Positions 43,990 to 53,845 of a DNA stretch of 64,000 bases are shown in pieces. Under the pieces are notes generated by a model. That model was not told the DNA's origin, did not search any database, and saw nothing but the letters and a program-made list of their open reading frames with translations. The position numbers were made by a program, and so were the translations under genes. The stretch covers positions 744,001-808,000 of the forward strand of contig WGMG01000006.1 of NCBI GenBank assembly GCA_016125185.1, in the 5' to 3' direction. Within the stretch, counting starts at the first letter, position 1. Each line of letters begins with the position of its first letter. The stretch is from Armatimonadota bacterium (GTDB lineage: Bacteria; Armatimonadota; Fimbriimonadia; Fimbriimonadales; Fimbriimonadaceae).

Positions 43990-44772
43990 ATGGCCGATTA
44001 TCGAAGTCTCGACGTTTGGCAACTCGGTCGTTCCATTGTAACGACCGCTTATCGATTTACCGAGCTGTTGCCGGAAGCCGAGAAAGACGGCCTAACCCGT
44101 CAAATCAAGAGTTCGGCGATCGCCGTTCCCGCCGCGATTGCGGATGGAGCCGGTCGTGCGAACGATGTACAGTACCTGCGCCTAATCCAGGACGCATTGG
44201 GTGCGATTTCCACGCTCGACACGCTGGTCCTGCTGGCCGCCGATCTCGAATATGTCGAAGAGTTTCACACTCATGACATCGAGAAGCGCACGAAGGAGCT
44301 TTCGACGAAGCTCCGCGCGTTGGCGAGCAAGCTGGAGAGCGACGCCTTTGGCGTTCGCAAGCGACAGTTTGAGCCGCGAAGATCGTTCTCGGATGGGCCG
44401 TCCGACGAGGCTCCGGCCTCGGAAGAAGGTGATGACCGACCGCGACGACCGCGCGCACCTCGTGAAGAGGGCGGTGACGATCGACCTCGGCGCACGTATC
44501 GACGCGAGCCGGAAGGCGACGACCGACCTCCGCGCCGAAGCTACCGCGACGGCGGCGACGACCGACCTTCGGGTGGCGGCTATCGAGGCGGCTCGAGAGA
44601 TTCGGGCGGACCTCGGGGCACAGGTGGCCCACGCGGCACCGGCGGACCTCGAAGTTCGGGCGGTCCGCGAGGTGGTTCGGGCGGAACAGGCGGCTTTGGC
44701 GGACGACCAAAAGGTCCGGGCCGACCAAGCAGCGGTGGTGATCGCCCGCCGCGACGCAGAAAAAGCGATTAA
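43990..44772 (+). CDS. Four-helix-bundle (S23/IVS-type) protein with an RGG-rich tail, inside groESL-2
   Basis: A 260-residue protein. Residues 1-117 match the four-helix bundle family first described for 23S-rRNA intervening-sequence proteins (TIGR02436-like): SLDVWQLGRSIVTTAYRFTELL, SSAIAVPAAIADGAGR and QYLRLIQDALGAISTLDTLV. Residues 118-260 are disordered and highly charged, with repeated (E/G)GDDRP(R/P)R and runs of GGPRGTGGPR and GGY-type RGG motifs. Such tails often bind RNA. It lies between groES (12 bases) and groEL (25 bases), sharing the heat-inducible transcript. The insertion of such a gene in groESL is unusual; its role is unknown. Confidence 0.8.
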   Translation: MADYRSLDVWQLGRSIVTTAYRFTELLPEAEKDGLTRQIKSSAIAVPAAIADGAGRANDVQYLRLIQDALGAISTLDTLVLLAADLEYVEEFHTHDIEKRTKELSTKLRALASKLESDAFGVRKRQFEPRRSFSDGPSDEAPASEEGDDRPRRPRAPREEGGDDRPRRTYRREPEGDDRPPRRSYRDGGDDRPSGGGYRGGSRDSGGPRGTGGPRGTGGPRSSGGPRGGSGGTGGFGGRPKGPGRPSSGGDRPPRRRKSD

Positions 44773-44794
44773 GCAATTTGAAAATCAAGGTTAA

Positions 44795-46435
<1,641 letters not shown>

Positions 46436-46457
46436 GGGAGCTACCAGCCACAAGATT

Positions 46458-46495
46458 GAGCCTCGCGAGTTATCTCGCGGGGCTCTTTTCGTTTT
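46458..46495 (+). terminator. Terminator of groESL-2
   Basis: GAGCCTCGCGAG/CTCGCGGGGCTC with loop TTAT (46458-46485), followed by TTTTCGTTTT. It lies 22 bases after the groEL-2 stop. Confidence 0.93.
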
Positions 46496-47360
46496 ACGGC
46501 TTCACTTTCTTCAAGTATTTCGCCGCCATTTCTCGGACCTTGGGGTTTGGATTCGTCAGTTCCTTCTCGATGGCATCCCGACTGGGTTGATTGTCGCCCG
46601 TCGTACGCAGAAGAGCTTGAAAGTCTTGTTCATTCGGCACGTCGGATTTGCCAAGCAGGAGGAAGGGCGATAGGAGCCGAACATCGGGGCCAGAGCCAGA
46701 CCCGATCGTATTCGCGTTGTTGGTGTTGTACGCGATCTTCTTCTCCGGGTCATAGGCGATGAAGCACATGTTCCTGTCTGCCAAACCAACGAGCAGGCCA
46801 GATGGACTTCGGTAAATCTGATAAGAGTCAGGTGCTCCTTTTGGTCGTACCACGGTCAAGTAGGAATCTTCCCAGGTGTCGTCGTCGACGATCTTGTAGG
46901 CTGTCTCGTACGGCGTGTGACGCTCCAACTGTCCGAGGATCAGGTGCGAACCCTGCAGAAAGTGGGAGGTCATCAAATGGTATTCCTGGCCCTTGGTGTC
47001 CGTGAACTTGGCGACGTCCTCGTACTCCCCGGCTTGGTCCAAGCCCGGCCCAAACAGGATGACCAACGTCCCGAGCATCACGCCCAGGAGGATCAGCCCT
47101 TGCCAATTCTTCCGGACGGCACTGATGATCAGGACAACCAAGCTGATGACAGAAACAGCTTGAAAAACGATGTCTGCCGCGTGAGCATAGGGACTTGTCT
47201 TAATGATGAATTGCGAGAGATTTCCAGACTGGTCGTGCGTAACGCTCTGTTGGGGGTCGGGAAAGGCATAAGTGCAGAGAAGGAATACGATGATGAAGAT
47301 CGCAGACGTGATGAGCGGCGAGAAGTCTTTCCGCTTCTTCGTCGCCTGCATGGCATCCAT
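46494..47360 (-). CDS. Membrane protein with a C-terminal HEAT-like segment
   Basis: A 288-residue protein with three membrane segments near the N-terminus (about 15-32, 62-82, 88-105), then a soluble domain (YHLMTSHFLQGSHLILGQLER, VRPKGAPDSYQIYRSPSG). The last 40 residues (SRDAIEKELTNPNPKVREMAAKYLKKVKP) look like a single HEAT/armadillo-like repeat. No family is recognised. The 3' end meets the groESL-2 terminator, in convergent orientation. The nearest ATGs at the start are 47360 and 47351. Confidence 0.7.
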   Translation of the reverse strand: MDAMQATKKRKDFSPLITSAIFIIVFLLCTYAFPDPQQSVTHDQSGNLSQFIIKTSPYAHAADIVFQAVSVISLVVLIISAVRKNWQGLILLGVMLGTLVILFGPGLDQAGEYEDVAKFTDTKGQEYHLMTSHFLQGSHLILGQLERHTPYETAYKIVDDDTWEDSYLTVVRPKGAPDSYQIYRSPSGLLVGLADRNMCFIAYDPEKKIAYNTNNANTIGSGSGPDVRLLSPFLLLGKSDVPNEQDFQALLRTTGDNQPSRDAIEKELTNPNPKVREMAAKYLKKVKP

Positions 47361-47492
47361 GATACATTTGGTTTGGCAGAAACTGATGTTTAGCGTGAAG
47401 ACCCGTGATGAACAGTTTGGCTAATAGTAATGGAATGGTAGGGTCTATGCGATTGTGTATGCTTCACATAAATGAACCCGGAAGGTGAGCCA

Positions 47493-47981
47493 ATGTTGTT
47501 TCCGTTCGGTTGGAGTGAACAACCACAACTGGTCGGCTGCGTGTTCCTTTTCATGTTGATGATCGGGGGAGTAGGAGTCTTTAGTTTTGTCCAGACGGCG
47601 CAAAGGAAAGATTACGGCGATCTGCCGATTGCTTCCATTTTCATCCTTTTTCCTGCGCTAGTTTTGGTCTTGATTTTGATAGATCGGGCGAGAGGAAAAC
47701 GGTCGAAAGCTCGCATTGAACTTGCTGGCAACGTCATCTCCCAGTACGCCTATGACGGAACGCTGATGGTTTCAAAGCCCCTCAGCGAAGTCAAGACGAT
47801 GCTGACCGGCAACTCGGGTCCCCAATCAACAACATACGCCTACCTTCTTACATTCGAAGATGGGCAAGAGATTTTCTTTGACGAGAGGATTGACTTGTGC
47901 TGGAAGCTGGTCAAGATTGTCAAAGAAATAACTGGAAGAAATTTCGAGCGTGGAACGGTCCGGCTCCGTCGCATCAGATAA
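47493..47981 (+). CDS. Hypothetical membrane protein with two N-terminal helices
   Basis: A 162-residue protein with two membrane segments (about 13-32 and 44-62), then a soluble beta-rich part (RIELAGNVISQYAYDGTLMVSKPLSEVKTML, YLLTFEDGQEIFFDERI) that looks PH-like. ATG 47493 is chosen because AAGGTGA (47482-47488) lies four bases upstream; ATG 47472 is the alternative. No family is recognised. The repeat at 47990 follows just after the stop. Confidence 0.65.
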   Translation: MLFPFGWSEQPQLVGCVFLFMLMIGGVGVFSFVQTAQRKDYGDLPIASIFILFPALVLVLILIDRARGKRSKARIELAGNVISQYAYDGTLMVSKPLSEVKTMLTGNSGPQSTTYAYLLTFEDGQEIFFDERIDLCWKLVKIVKEITGRNFERGTVRLRRIR

Positions 47982-47989
47982 CTGCCCCA

Positions 47990-48069
47990 GGACCCGGAGG
48001 GTCCCAGATGGTAGCCAGGGTGTCGAAGACCCCTGGTCAGTCCCAACCAATCCACGACCCAGCGGGTCG
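47990..48069 (-). repeat. Three-hairpin REP-like element, copy 4, beside the decayed transposase
   Basis: On the minus strand it reads H1 CGACCCGCTGGGTCG (48055-48069), spacer, H2 CCAGGGGTC...CCCTGG (48015-48036), CTACCATCT, then H3 GGACCC/GGGTCC (47990-48004). The order matches copies 1-3, but the stem sequences differ on both sides. Confidence 0.72.
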
Positions 48070-48074
48070 CAGAA

Positions 48075-48513
48075 TCAGTCGAAGTGACTCTCATCAAACT
48101 CGATTCCGGCGTAGCGAAGCAGTTCAATCCATTCCTCTTTGAACGACTTCTTTGCGTGATGTTTCTCCTGCTGGTCAATGTTTCGAGACAGCAGGAATTC
48201 GCTCTGGGCTAACCGAAAATGCCTCATAGCCTTCCTGCCATGCAAAGTGCAGGTGGGTTTCTCGAAGCCAATCGGTTGAGGCCCTTTTGATTTCTCGGAC
48301 GAGGTCGGCTAGGCAATGCCTCGTCTTTTGGCCAATCAAGAGGTGGACATGGTCGGCAACACCGCCAATTATCACGGGCTTCGCTTCGAGGCCCCGAATA
48401 GTGCCGCCAAGGTATTAATGTGTTCGGGCTCGAATATGATCGTCGAGGTATGGATGCCGACCTTTTGTGCTGAAGATTATGTGGGTGTGAAGACTGTAAT
48501 ACGTTGTCGACAT
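48075..48513 (-). pseudogene. Decayed RAYT-like Y1 transposase
   Basis: Reading from ATG 48513 the frame gives MSTTYYSLHTHIIFSTKGRH, similar to the intact transposase at 8060-8497, up to a TAA at 48415-48417 in the position of a Glu codon. The frame then continues with YLGGTIRGLEAKPVIIGG, DHVHLLIGQ and FAWQEGYEAFSVS. Near 48180 the frame shifts: AAA-C-ATT-GAC replaces the expected AAA-TAC-ATT, so two bases of the catalytic Tyr codon appear lost. After the shift the protein resumes (IDQQEKHHAKKSFKEEW ... AGIEFDESHFD). It is flanked by inverted copies of AGCGGGTCGCAGAA. Confidence 0.85.
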
Positions 48514-48536
48514 TTTCGCCATCTTACTTGCTGTCG

Positions 48537-48556
48537 TTCTGCGACCCGCTGGGGCG
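48537..48556 (+). repeat. Partial REP-like element (H1 only) upstream of the decayed transposase
   Basis: TTCTGCGACCCGCTGGGGCG. Its first 14 bases are the exact reverse complement of AGCGGGTCGCAGAA at 48061-48074, so the two ends frame the pseudogene as an inverted repeat. Confidence 0.7.
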
Positions 48557-48585
48557 TGAGGAAATGGCGTATTTCTCGCCGGGCT

Positions 48586-49248
48586 CTATTTCTTCTTTTT
48601 ACGAAGTAGGCAAACCACACCAAGCCCTAGGACCGCAATCGAAGCCGGTTCGGGCACGGGGCTGTCGCCGATTCCCATGCTCAGGTCGAAGAAGTTGACT
48701 GTAAAATTGTCGGCTGGGTCTAAACTAAAGGAGTTGGCATTATTGAGTGGCGATCCAACGCCATTGGCACCACTAGTGGTCGTGAACCCTCCGGTGAACA
48801 ACGCGTCCGGCACGACAATCGCCATGTCGAGAATATAATAATGCCCGTTCTGAAGTGGAACGGAACCAATATCGGCCGTCATCGCGAACTCGATGAAACT
48901 CGGCACGACGGACCAAGAACCGAGGGAAGTCAACTGAGCATTTGCGGTTCCAGATGCAATCACATTGCCGATTTGGTTCATGAAGATGTTTCCGTTGTCT
49001 CGAATCTCCCAATTGATTTGGGAGAAGCTAGACGTGCCGACCATTGTTCCCATCACAAACGTCGCATTATTGGGGGAGTTCCAAACAAAGTCTTCGCATT
49101 GTCGAAATTCGAAATTTCCTTGACCGTTGGGAGTTCCAGACAGGGCTGCGAAACCCCTATTACCATCGTCGTCGCCGTTATACCAGACGACAGATGCAAA
49201 CGAAGAACTTGCCAAAAGGCCAAGTGAAATGAGTCCGAAAAACTTCAT
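48586..49248 (-). CDS. PEP-CTERM secreted protein 2
   Basis: About 220 residues. The signal peptide is KFFGLISLGLLASSSFAS and the C-terminal sorting signal is SPVPEPASIAVLGLGVVCLLRKKKK. The body is beta-rich with one conspicuous Cys (RQCEDFVW). ATG 49248 has GGGAACC upstream; a GTG at 49257 is three codons earlier. It is likely sorted by exosortase to the surface. It is unrelated in the body to the other PEP-CTERM proteins here. The decayed transposase locus lies just downstream. Confidence 0.85.
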   Translation of the reverse strand: MKFFGLISLGLLASSSFASVVWYNGDDDGNRGFAALSGTPNGQGNFEFRQCEDFVWNSPNNATFVMGTMVGTSSFSQINWEIRDNGNIFMNQIGNVIASGTANAQLTSLGSWSVVPSFIEFAMTADIGSVPLQNGHYYILDMAIVVPDALFTGGFTTTSGANGVGSPLNNANSFSLDPADNFTVNFFDLSMGIGDSPVPEPASIAVLGLGVVCLLRKKKK

Positions 49249-49398
49249 GGTTCCCACAGCATTCCTATACAGAACGAACGTTTAGTTTTACCAGAAATTT
49301 TGCCGGGCAAAAGCGATCTTGATTAAGGCGGAGCAATTGGCGCCTAGAATTATCTTCCCAACTAGAGGTTTGAATCAACCCAGGCATCGAGTCTTGCG

Positions 49399-49953
49399 TC
49401 ATTTGCGTCGCCGACGGATCATCATTAATGACCCTACGGCGAAGATTGTAAGGGAAGCAGGTTCAGGAACACCGTTGACGGCAACCCCTTCAAAACCCGG
49501 ATTGAAATCGAAATTAATGTAGTCGGTGCCACCATAAGTTCCGTTATCCGAAAAGGCATAAAACTGAACCGAGGTCGGTGCCACTACATCCGTGGTATGA
49601 GCAACAAAGCCGCTTACGTATGCGCCTGGAGTAGGACCAGTGGTGCCTGAAAAGTCGATCCAGTTGACGTTATAGTTCGTGTTGGAACCGCCGTACGTTG
49701 CATTGTTCCAGGGCGATTGAGGGTTAGGACCATAGATTCCAGGCGAACCATCAATAGTAGATCCTGGGCTAAGGAAGACGCCGAAAACGTAAAAGTCGCC
49801 TTCACCGGCATTAAAATGGCTCTGAAGCGTAAAGTTCAAGTCCCAATTTCCAGCCGCGCCCGAAACTGTGTATGAGGCGGTCGGGGCACGTTGCGCGGAC
49901 GAGAAAGCCGAAAGTATGACAAGAGCACTAACCAAGCCTAATTTGCGATTCAT
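49399..49953 (-). CDS. PEP-CTERM secreted protein 3
   Basis: A 184-residue protein with a signal peptide (NRKLGLVSALVILSAFSSAQ), a beta-rich body (NWDLNFTLQSHFNAGEGDFYVFGVFLSPG split over two strands) and the tail GVPEPASLTIFAVGSLMMIRRRRK. Same sorting type as proteins 1, 2 and 4. It lies 150 bases from protein 2 in the same direction, so both may be expressed together. Confidence 0.85.
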   Translation of the reverse strand: MNRKLGLVSALVILSAFSSAQRAPTASYTVSGAAGNWDLNFTLQSHFNAGEGDFYVFGVFLSPGSTIDGSPGIYGPNPQSPWNNATYGGSNTNYNVNWIDFSGTTGPTPGAYVSGFVAHTTDVVAPTSVQFYAFSDNGTYGGTDYINFDFNPGFEGVAVNGVPEPASLTIFAVGSLMMIRRRRK

Positions 49954-50048
49954 GAAATAAGCCTCGTGGCGAATCCCTCGCCTAATTCGTATAGACTATC
50001 ACGATTCTTTTACTTGGGCAATGCAGAAAACGACGAGTGAATGGACCG

Positions 50049-50324
50049 TTAATCTTGATACTTGAAGCGAACCACAAAGACTCGTTCACCACGGCCATGT
50101 TTGGCGGTGGCAAGAAGATCTTTAAACGACGCGAAGCCAGATTCGATTGCCATCTCCTCGGTGATCTCCTCGAACCCGATTTCTTCGATCGACTCGACCA
50201 CGATCCAACCTGGGAACAGGGGGTAACGGCCGCCGACCTTGACTCGCGGCGTCATCCATATCCGTACGGACAGCGTGATTTCGCCCGAGCGGACCCGGTC
50301 TCACAGTTGTTTGGCGAATACCAT
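50049..50324 (-). pseudogene. ASCH-domain protein gene with a nonsense codon
   Basis: From ATG 50324 the frame reads MVFAKQL, then TGA (50301-50303), then DRVRSGEITLSVRIWMTPR and VKVGGRYPLFPGWIVVESIEEIGFEEITEEMAIESGF. This is the ASCH-domain pattern (short N-terminal helix, GxITLxxRxW, then PRVKVGGRY). In relatives the position of the TGA is commonly Trp, so a TGG to TGA change is likely. A 68-residue product from ATG 50255 could still be made. ASCH domains bind RNA or modified nucleosides. The gene overlaps the upstream end of the next gene on the other strand. Confidence 0.65.
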
Positions 50325-50367
50325 GAACCCAGACGTTACCTCTTGCGAACCTTCGCGTCAGAACGGT

Positions 50368-52110
50368 ATGGGGAATCAATTGGGACGATGCGCCAGTGCG
50401 GCGCTCACACTTTCTATTCTTGTTTCATTCGCTAGCGCCCAGCAAGGTGGTGCCGGAGGCGGATTTGGTGGAGGCGGATTTCTAGGCTCTAACATTTCGA
50501 GCGAGCAAGAACTGTCCTATCCACCCGCAAATCTGAATGTCAACGAATGGGATACGAAGTCGATGATCCTGACTCAGGGCGACCGCGTCGAGTGGACGTT
50601 TAAGGGATCGAAAGGCAAGACGATGTTCGCAACCGTGCGAAGCGACGTTTTCGACCCCGCATTGAAGCTGGTGGATAAGGACGGAAAGACGCTCGTGGAA
50701 AACGACGACCAGTATCCGGGCAATCAGTCCCCGTTTGTGATGTACCAGTTCAAGGATGACGATGAGTACAAGCTAATCGTTCAGAACTACCATGGCACGG
50801 CGGGAGGGCGGTTCGACCTGTATATGCAGACTCTGGATACCGTCGATGTCGGCATGGGGGAGAGCCTAAACGAGGTCTCCAGCCACGAGGCGAAGCCGGA
50901 AAAGGGTGGGAATCGAATCGCTATTCATCTCACTGCCAAGAAGGATCACACCTACGATTTGCGCCAGACCTTTTCCAGCGAGGCCCTGCGGAGACTTTCG
51001 CTTTCTCGGAGTAACCTCGTTGGTCCGACCGGCGTGAAGCAGGACGACTTTCGTCAGTTCACCAACGCCACCGGGTCGCTGACCCTGTTCCAAGCCAAAA
51101 GGGATGGCGATTATTACCTTCTGGTCGATGCGCCGGGTCAGTCAGGCAACCTGAATCTGAGGTTGGGGGAAGTTACGGTGCGAAAGCCAGGCAAACTTGA
51201 ATCGACAAGTATCGACTTGAAGCCGAAGGAGACAAGCGTGGTGCTGTATAACAACGCCAAAGGCGATATTGCGCGAACCCAATGGACGATCCCGACGAAG
51301 TCGGTGGACTTCTCGTACCAAGCCCTAACTCCACCCGATTTGGCGCATGCCGAATCGCAGAGTCCGCAGATCAAGGAGTATCGGACCCACATCACCGACC
51401 TCAGTGACCAGTACCGAGTCTATTGCGATCCGACCGAAGAGTGCTATGTTTTCACCAACACGTCGGAGCAGCCCGCGCACGTCGATATCAAGCGGTCGTT
51501 CGATCTGAAAGAGTGGACGCCGGGCACATCTGTCGAAGGCACTCTTGCGCTGGGGGAATCCCACTTCTATCTCATCCATGGCAGGCGCACCGAAATTCAG
51601 CGCCTCGTGGGCAGCGCGAAGGGCTTTGAACTGGTATTCACCCTTACCGAACTCATCGGTCAGAGTTCGGAGTTCATGAATCGAAGCAACCACCAGCCGG
51701 AGGCCAAGCTGCGCTACGGTGAGGATAAGACGTTTCTGGTCGTGGTCACTTCGCCCGAAGGTGGAGGAAGCGGCACCTATTCGATGCACCTCGATTTGGC
51801 CAAGCCGGAGGAGCTGACCTTGGGCAAGGCGATTCAGTACCAGGAAGGGCAGGCAATGGGAACCTATCGGCTGAAAGTGGAGAAGGGAACCCGGTACCAA
51901 CTGTTGACGATTATGCGGGGAGAGTCCTTTGACCTCTATGACGAGAAGGGAGATTGGGTCCAGCCGTTTTTGGCGCAGTTTGGCGACAAACGAGCGACTT
52001 ATTTTACGGCTCGAGAGAGCGGTGAGTACACAATTTTCGTCCGTAACGGAACGTCGCAGACTCGGTTCCGCGTCGATAAGCATATTCTCCCCGACCTTGG
52101 GGGAGGATAA
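50368..52110 (+). CDS. Secreted protein with PPC-like beta domains
   Basis: About 580 residues. The signal peptide is GRCASAALTLSILVSFASAQ, followed by a Gly-rich stretch. Segments about 45-150 (NVNEWDTKSMILTQGDRVEW, FDPALKLVDKDGKTLVENDD, YKLIVQNYHGTAGGRFDLY) follow the pre-peptidase C-terminal (PPC) beta-sandwich pattern, and later parts resemble further copies. No catalytic domain is seen. ATG 50368 is favoured by the signal peptide; ATGs at 50323 and 50239 lie upstream in frame. It is followed by the EEP-family gene 11 bases later. Confidence 0.68.
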   Translation: MGNQLGRCASAALTLSILVSFASAQQGGAGGGFGGGGFLGSNISSEQELSYPPANLNVNEWDTKSMILTQGDRVEWTFKGSKGKTMFATVRSDVFDPALKLVDKDGKTLVENDDQYPGNQSPFVMYQFKDDDEYKLIVQNYHGTAGGRFDLYMQTLDTVDVGMGESLNEVSSHEAKPEKGGNRIAIHLTAKKDHTYDLRQTFSSEALRRLSLSRSNLVGPTGVKQDDFRQFTNATGSLTLFQAKRDGDYYLLVDAPGQSGNLNLRLGEVTVRKPGKLESTSIDLKPKETSVVLYNNAKGDIARTQWTIPTKSVDFSYQALTPPDLAHAESQSPQIKEYRTHITDLSDQYRVYCDPTEECYVFTNTSEQPAHVDIKRSFDLKEWTPGTSVEGTLALGESHFYLIHGRRTEIQRLVGSAKGFELVFTLTELIGQSSEFMNRSNHQPEAKLRYGEDKTFLVVVTSPEGGGSGTYSMHLDLAKPEELTLGKAIQYQEGQAMGTYRLKVEKGTRYQLLTIMRGESFDLYDEKGDWVQPFLAQFGDKRATYFTARESGEYTIFVRNGTSQTRFRVDKHILPDLGGG

Positions 52111-52121
52111 GAGCCGGACGA

Positions 52122-53093
52122 TTGCGGAAGTCCAAACCAAAAGAACAGGATTCGAAACCACGGAAGAGGCGACGCCTTGCTCCATGGTGGTCGGTTGTTT
52201 GGCTGATCGTTTGGACCCTTTTGTACGCCAATCGGAGCGACTGGAACTACGTGGTGACCGTCTGGCCCGCCTGGACGTGGGGAGCGGTTGGATTGGTTTT
52301 CGCACTGTTTGCTCGCAAAGGGAAGTCGCCGCTCGTCGCGCTTTGGCTCGTCTTTGCCCTGATGTTCGTCGACGAAGCTAAGTCTTACCCGCGCATGCTG
52401 GTTCCCACTGGACCGCACGACCTGCGGTTCGTCTCACTCAACTGTGCAGGCGGAACGGTGGCGGCGGCGCAGGAGATCAAAGCGTATCGGCCTGATATCG
52501 TTCTTTTGCAGGAGTCGCCGGACCGAAATCAAGTCGCGAATCTGGCGAAAGAGTTCTTTGGTGACGAAGGAGTAGCCATTCCGGGGCCGGATGCCTCGAT
52601 CATCGTTCGGGGGCCGGTGACGCCGGTGACGGCAAAGTACACCAATGACTTTGTGGGCGCGCATTGGAAGGACTCCCAGGGGCATTCCCTCGATATTGTC
52701 AGTCTGCGGTTGCTTCCACCGTGCATGCGGATCGATTTCTTCAACCCCGAGGCTTGGCAAGAGTTTTCGCGAAATCGGAGCGGGCGACGGAAGGAGGTAG
52801 CCGAAATGGCCACGAAGCTGGCTGACCTTGGATTGAAGCCCGATTTGATCGGGGGAGACTGGAACACGCCTCCAGATATGGGAGTTCAGAAACCGATCGT
52901 GGAGGGGTTGGGCGATACGTTTGCTCAGGTGGGCCGAGGGTACGGCGCTACCTGCGTGAATCCCTATCCGTGCCTGGTGCGGATCGATCAGATTTGGCAT
53001 TCGTCAGCGCTGACGCCGGTCAATGCCTTCGTGGTAAAGACCGAGAATTCCGATCATCGGATGCTGGTAGCCGACTTTCGCTGGAGCCGTTAG
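52122..53093 (+). CDS. Membrane-anchored endonuclease/exonuclease/phosphatase (EEP) family protein
   Basis: A 323-residue protein: basic N-terminus, three hydrophobic segments (about 21-37, 48-64 and 69-85), then an EEP domain with RFVSLNCAGG, IVLLQESPD, IGGDWNTPPD and the C-terminal catalytic TENSDHRMLVADF. This architecture (membrane part plus EEP) is common in proteins of unknown substrate in many phyla. It may act on nucleic acids, lipids or phosphates in the periplasm. The start codon is TTG 52122 with a weak ribosome binding site. Confidence 0.82.
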   Translation: MRKSKPKEQDSKPRKRRRLAPWWSVVWLIVWTLLYANRSDWNYVVTVWPAWTWGAVGLVFALFARKGKSPLVALWLVFALMFVDEAKSYPRMLVPTGPHDLRFVSLNCAGGTVAAAQEIKAYRPDIVLLQESPDRNQVANLAKEFFGDEGVAIPGPDASIIVRGPVTPVTAKYTNDFVGAHWKDSQGHSLDIVSLRLLPPCMRIDFFNPEAWQEFSRNRSGRRKEVAEMATKLADLGLKPDLIGGDWNTPPDMGVQKPIVEGLGDTFAQVGRGYGATCVNPYPCLVRIDQIWHSSALTPVNAFVVKTENSDHRMLVADFRWSR

Positions 53094-53245
53094 ACGGTGG
53101 CTCTCGGCACCGTTTCCAAAGCGTCCGTTACCGGGTTTTGGCCCTTTCCTGGTCAAATTAGATTCAAAGCCTTATAATTGGTCTTGGAAAGGAGTCTGTC
53201 CGGCGAACTGTTGTCGGCTCTTCTTTCTATTCTTTCGGAGTAGAC

Positions 53246-53842
53246 ATGAAAAAGGTTATTTTGAAGCCGTTGGTTTTGACGGCGATTTTGGGTAGTGCCG
53301 TTGTAGCGAACGCAGATGTTCTTCTGAACACTTTTGGCGCCACCGATCCGGGCTTTACCAACACCGGATGGACGGTCGACAACACTCAGTCCATGGGGCG
53401 CGCCTTTACCTCGCCAGGAACTTACGTCCTGACCGAGATCGACATTGCGCTGTTTGCAACGCACGCGGCTTCGAATGTCAGAGTGAACCTGTGTTCGGAT
53501 GGCGGCGGAATGCCGGGGTCAGTGATGGAGTCCTTCCTTGTGACCACCACGCCCGATCCGACGAAGTACTTCCTCAACTCGGTGACGAATCCAGTGCTGA
53601 CAGCGGGAACCTACTTCATCACTGTCACGCCAGACACGGACGATGACGGTGGCGCCTGGTGTCAGACCAACGACGGCCACAGTGCCGACTTAACTTTCTC
53701 CACCGATAGCGGTGCAACCTGGAACAACTTCAACGATACCGATGGTGCTGTCACGGTATTCGGAAGTCCGGTTCCCGAGCCTGCATCGTTTGCCGTTTTG
53801 GGTCTCGGCGCATTGGCGCTCGTTCGACGCCGACGCAAATAG
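53246..53842 (+). CDS. PEP-CTERM secreted protein 4 (choice-of-anchor R-like body)
   Basis: A 198-residue protein with a signal peptide (LKPLVLTAILGSAVVANA), a beta-sandwich body whose DNTQSMGRAFTSPGTYVLTEIDI and AGTYFITVTPDTDDD resemble the choice-of-anchor R domain, and the tail SPVPEPASFAVLGLGALALVRRRRK. It is convergent with the DUF1501 gene. Confidence 0.87.
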   Translation: MKKVILKPLVLTAILGSAVVANADVLLNTFGATDPGFTNTGWTVDNTQSMGRAFTSPGTYVLTEIDIALFATHAASNVRVNLCSDGGGMPGSVMESFLVTTTPDPTKYFLNSVTNPVLTAGTYFITVTPDTDDDGGAWCQTNDGHSADLTFSTDSGATWNNFNDTDGAVTVFGSPVPEPASFAVLGLGALALVRRRRK

Positions 53843-53845
53843 TCG

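Noticed and set aside
44105-44794. Alternative frames (227 codons minus, 197 codons plus) across the RGG tail
   Set aside because: The tail is repetitive, so all frames stay open. The 43990-44772 frame has the four-helix-bundle homology and the right operon spacing.
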